Shown piece after piece: positions 4,961 to 6,877 of a DNA stretch of 6,877 bases (positions are counted from its first letter, which is position 1; every line of letters begins with the position of its first letter). The stretch lies in NCBI GenBank assembly GCA_958439775.1, contig CAUBWQ010000049.1:1-6877 (forward strand), written 5' to 3'. The stretch is from an uncultured Collinsella sp. (GTDB taxonomy: Bacteria > Actinomycetota > Coriobacteriia > Coriobacteriales > Coriobacteriaceae). A model generated the notes under the pieces. The model was not told the DNA's origin and ran no database searches. It worked only from the letters and a program-made list of their open reading frames with translations. Made by a program: the position numbers and the translations under genes.

Positions 4961-4998
4961 AAAAACTGCCGCGAAAGGGCCCCTGGTCCCTTCGCGGC
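4961..4998 (-). terminator. Intrinsic terminator of the ABC permease gene
   Basis: On the minus strand GCCGCGAA-GGG (4998-4988) pairs with CCC-T-TTCGCGGC (4979-4968): 8 plus 3 base pairs with one bulged base, an 8-base loop, then CAGTTTTTG with a five-T run at 4965-4961. It begins 40 bp after the permease stop at 5039. This GC-rich stem plus U-tract is the clearest rho-independent terminator in the window and marks the 3' end of the permease transcript. Confidence 0.85.
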
Positions 4999-5038
4999 GG
5001 TTATACGCCTCTGGTTTTGCGACCGTTTTGCCCGCTTG

Positions 5039-6877
5039 TTATTCGCTGTAGCGGGTGGCGATAGCAGCTTGCACCATGCCAGCGCTCATGAGGTAGGTCA
5101 CCAGGAAGTAGCCACCGTATGCTGCCAGGAAGATTGCACAGGTGAGGCCCACGGTGCCGCCGATGCTCATATCTCCGAACGTACTCACCATCTCGATGAT
5201 CACCTTAAGTGCCACAAAGGAGTGCGCCAGGCCCACTGCCAGCGGGAACAGGAAGAATACCGCTTGCTGCGCCATCACCGAATGGCGAATCTGGCGGTCG
5301 TCGCAGCCGATCTGTGCCAGTACACGATAGCTGCGGCTGCCGTCGGCCACGTTGGAGAGCTGCTGGATCGACAGTATCGCCGCGCATGCAACGACCAGTA
5401 CAAAGCCAATGTAGATGGCCAGATAGCTAATCATGCCGTTCATCTGTGCCGCCTGCGTGTACATCTCGGAACGCGTGATGAAGGTTCCCCACGACCCCGG
5501 CTCCTTGCCGTCAACGAGTAGATTGTCGAGCATGGTGTATTCAATGCTCTCGTCTGCTTTGATCACATCCCTCCCCTGTTTGTAGTTAACGAGCAGGCTA
5601 CTGGAACACGGCTGCAGATTAAGTTGGGACAACAGCTCGTCGGCAACGACGACGGTACCGGGATTACTGCCCATCGCCGAGTTGGCGACGGCCGCCGTGT
5701 CCTTGTCCGACTTATCGGTTGCTGGCTTGAGCTCATGCCCACCCAAGGTGAGCGTATGGCCGCCGGCCATGTATTTGGTGTACAGGTCGCCCAGCTCACC
5801 GCCCATATCACACGTAAGCACGTACTGGTCGCGGCCAATGCTCACCGGCTCCTCGCCCATCATCTGGCGCAGCTTGTTGTACTGGCTCGCCGGCGTCACA
5901 AACAGGTCCATATCATCGGCATTGCTACCCTCGAGCACCTTGGGGAGCTTTTCGCCCATGGCCTTGCACATCTCACCCGCCACCACCGAGGGGCCCGAGC
6001 CGCCAAGCGGGTAACTCAGATACGAATCGATCTGCACATGCTCACCGGCAACATCGGCGATATTGACCTTCTTTCCGGTCACGTCGTTGTTGTCCGCCGA
6101 CTTGCCCTTACTATTTTCTGTAACGTTATCGGGATCGATACGATCGCCGTGCCATGCAGCGTACAAATCGACCGTTGCATCGGCCAGCACCATGCGATCG
6201 GCCTCGGACGGATTGACATACTCTTTGTAGTAGTCGAGCGTATCGGGCGTGTAATAGGCATACGTCTGAGACACGTCAACAGGGTTATAGCGCTCCAGGT
6301 TTTCGTTCATCACGTTGGCAATCGACATACCGCACGTCACCGAGGTGATGGCCAAAAACAGGAGCATCGCGATGACGCCCATCGAAAAGCACACCGTATT
6401 AACCTTGGCCGCAAGCTGGCGCACGGTAAACATATTGAGGCCGCGCCAATACACGCTGCGCAGGCTCTGCAGCAGCTTGATAAGCATGCCCGAGAGTCCC
6501 CAGAACAGCGCAAAGGTACCCACGGTAACCATAGCGGTTGTAATGCCAAACTGGCTCATGGCCTCTTGCAGCTTGCTGTCCGTCGCGGTTAGCGGGAACC
6601 CATCACGTAGCAGACGGTAATAGGCCACGCCCACAAGCACCACGCCCACGGCAAAGATGGCAATCGCGATCCAGGGGTTGCGTGTCTTGATGCTCTCGTT
6701 GCGACGCTCGGCACCCATAAGCTCGATGAGTTTGGTACGACGCACGGCACGAAGGTTCAGCAGTAGCGTGAGCACAAACATTACGAGCATGCAGGCAAGG
6801 GTCAGGTTGAACGCATGCACCGAGAAAAAGAAGTGGAAATTGGCGATCTGTGTCTTAAAGAGCGAGGCCGTAAAGAA
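5039..6877 (-). CDS. FtsX-family ABC transporter permease, BceB-like (C-terminal 612 residues, runs off right edge)
   Basis: The frame is open to the last base, so the true start lies beyond the window; GTG at 6820 is an internal Val codon in a membrane helix. The part seen matches large BceB/VraG-type permeases, inner-membrane subunits that work with an MacB-like ATPase in resistance to, or sensing of, cell-wall-active peptides. Numbering from the Val codon at 6820: a helix ending near residue 23 leads into LRAVRRTKLIELMGAERRNE (23-42), equivalent to the family's NLRQ..NPIELL element. Helices follow at about 51-70, 92-116 and 143-166. A large extracytoplasmic domain spans about 170-462, then the C-terminal FtsX domain: helix 465-486, coupling segment LSNVADGSRSYRVLAQIGCDDRQIRHS (488-514), and helices at about 519-543 and 554-580. 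The outer domain is acidic with few Cys. Intrinsic terminator 40 bp downstream. Partner ATPase presumably beyond the right edge. Substrate unknown. Confidence 0.87.
   Translation of the reverse strand, partial: FFTASLFKTQIANFHFFFSVHAFNLTLACMLVMFVLTLLLNLRAVRRTKLIELMGAERRNESIKTRNPWIAIAIFAVGVVLVGVAYYRLLRDGFPLTATDSKLQEAMSQFGITTAMVTVGTFALFWGLSGMLIKLLQSLRSVYWRGLNMFTVRQLAAKVNTVCFSMGVIAMLLFLAITSVTCGMSIANVMNENLERYNPVDVSQTYAYYTPDTLDYYKEYVNPSEADRMVLADATVDLYAAWHGDRIDPDNVTENSKGKSADNNDVTGKKVNIADVAGEHVQIDSYLSYPLGGSGPSVVAGEMCKAMGEKLPKVLEGSNADDMDLFVTPASQYNKLRQMMGEEPVSIGRDQYVLTCDMGGELGDLYTKYMAGGHTLTLGGHELKPATDKSDKDTAAVANSAMGSNPGTVVVADELLSQLNLQPCSSSLLVNYKQGRDVIKADESIEYTMLDNLLVDGKEPGSWGTFITRSEMYTQAAQMNGMISYLAIYIGFVLVVACAAILSIQQLSNVADGSRSYRVLAQIGCDDRQIRHSVMAQQAVFFLFPLAVGLAHSFVALKVIIEMVSTFGDMSIGGTVGLTCAIFLAAYGGYFLVTYLMSAGMVQAAIATRYSE

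Larger units (their letters stand above)
4582..5038. other. Gene-free intergenic region rich in palindromes
   Basis: This 457-bp stretch separates the kinase start from the ABC permease stop, both on the minus strand. From left to right it holds the kinase leader with a GGCGC-AGCA-GCGCC hairpin (4607-4620), a weak promoter candidate (4633-4638), a half-copy of the IR-C arm (GGGGACGTT at 4644-4652), an 8-bp direct repeat CGGAAAGG (4690-4697 and 4701-4708) ending in an orphan AAAGGAGG, the palindrome IR-C, about 45 bp without visible structure, the 121-bp element IR-D, and the terminator of the permease. Open frames crossing it on the plus strand (for example 4833-5051 and 4904-5521) lack family resemblance and read through the hairpins. 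Confidence 0.7.

Noticed and set aside
4833..5051. 72-codon plus-strand frame through IR-D and the terminator
   Set aside because: It would translate a structured repeat and an opposite-strand terminator; no SD or recognisable domain. If similar frames are annotated elsewhere, they are probably copies of the repeat.
5624..6592. 322-codon plus-strand open frame opposite the ABC permease
   Set aside because: Antisense shadow; His/Arg-rich translation without SD or family features, while the minus strand shows a clear FtsX-type membrane protein.

Overview
The window is a GC-rich bacterial chromosomal segment with short intergenic gaps, mixed ATG/TTG starts and clear Shine-Dalgarno (SD) sequences. 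Codon choice, the mix of proteins and the palindromic intergenic repeats suggest a gut actinobacterium of the Coriobacteriia, most like Collinsella. That is recognition from memory, not a database result. I see no rRNA, tRNA, CRISPR array, transposase or phage gene.

Layout from left to right. (1) On the minus strand, the N-terminal 115 residues of an aldose 1-epimerase-family protein run off the left edge. (2) Also on the minus strand is an unrecognised single-pass membrane protein with an acidic cytoplasmic N-terminus and a beta-rich outer domain. (3) A divergent intergenic region carries two strong inverted repeats. (4) On the plus strand, an MFS (DHA1-type) efflux transporter is followed after 45 bp by a low-molecular-weight protein-tyrosine phosphatase, probably in one transcript. 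(5) A hairpin lies between convergent genes. (6) On the minus strand, a pyridoxamine kinase overlaps a downstream small Cys/His-rich protein of the TIGR04076 type; these two are very probably translationally coupled. (7) A gene-free stretch of about 460 bp holds a REP-like palindrome, a 121-bp structured inverted-repeat element and a clear intrinsic terminator. (8) On the minus strand, the C-terminal 612 residues of a BceB/FtsX-type ABC transporter permease run off the right edge.

The protein genes are mostly recognisable housekeeping or accessory functions and do not form an obvious single pathway. The least ordinary content is outside the genes. Four unrelated, near-perfect inverted repeats (1415-1479, 1500-1532, 4716-4771, 4817-4937) sit in two intergenic regions and look like members of dispersed repeat families. 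The unrecognised membrane protein and the Cys/His-rich protein coupled to the vitamin B6 kinase are the gene-level points worth a second look. I found no convincing new multi-gene system.
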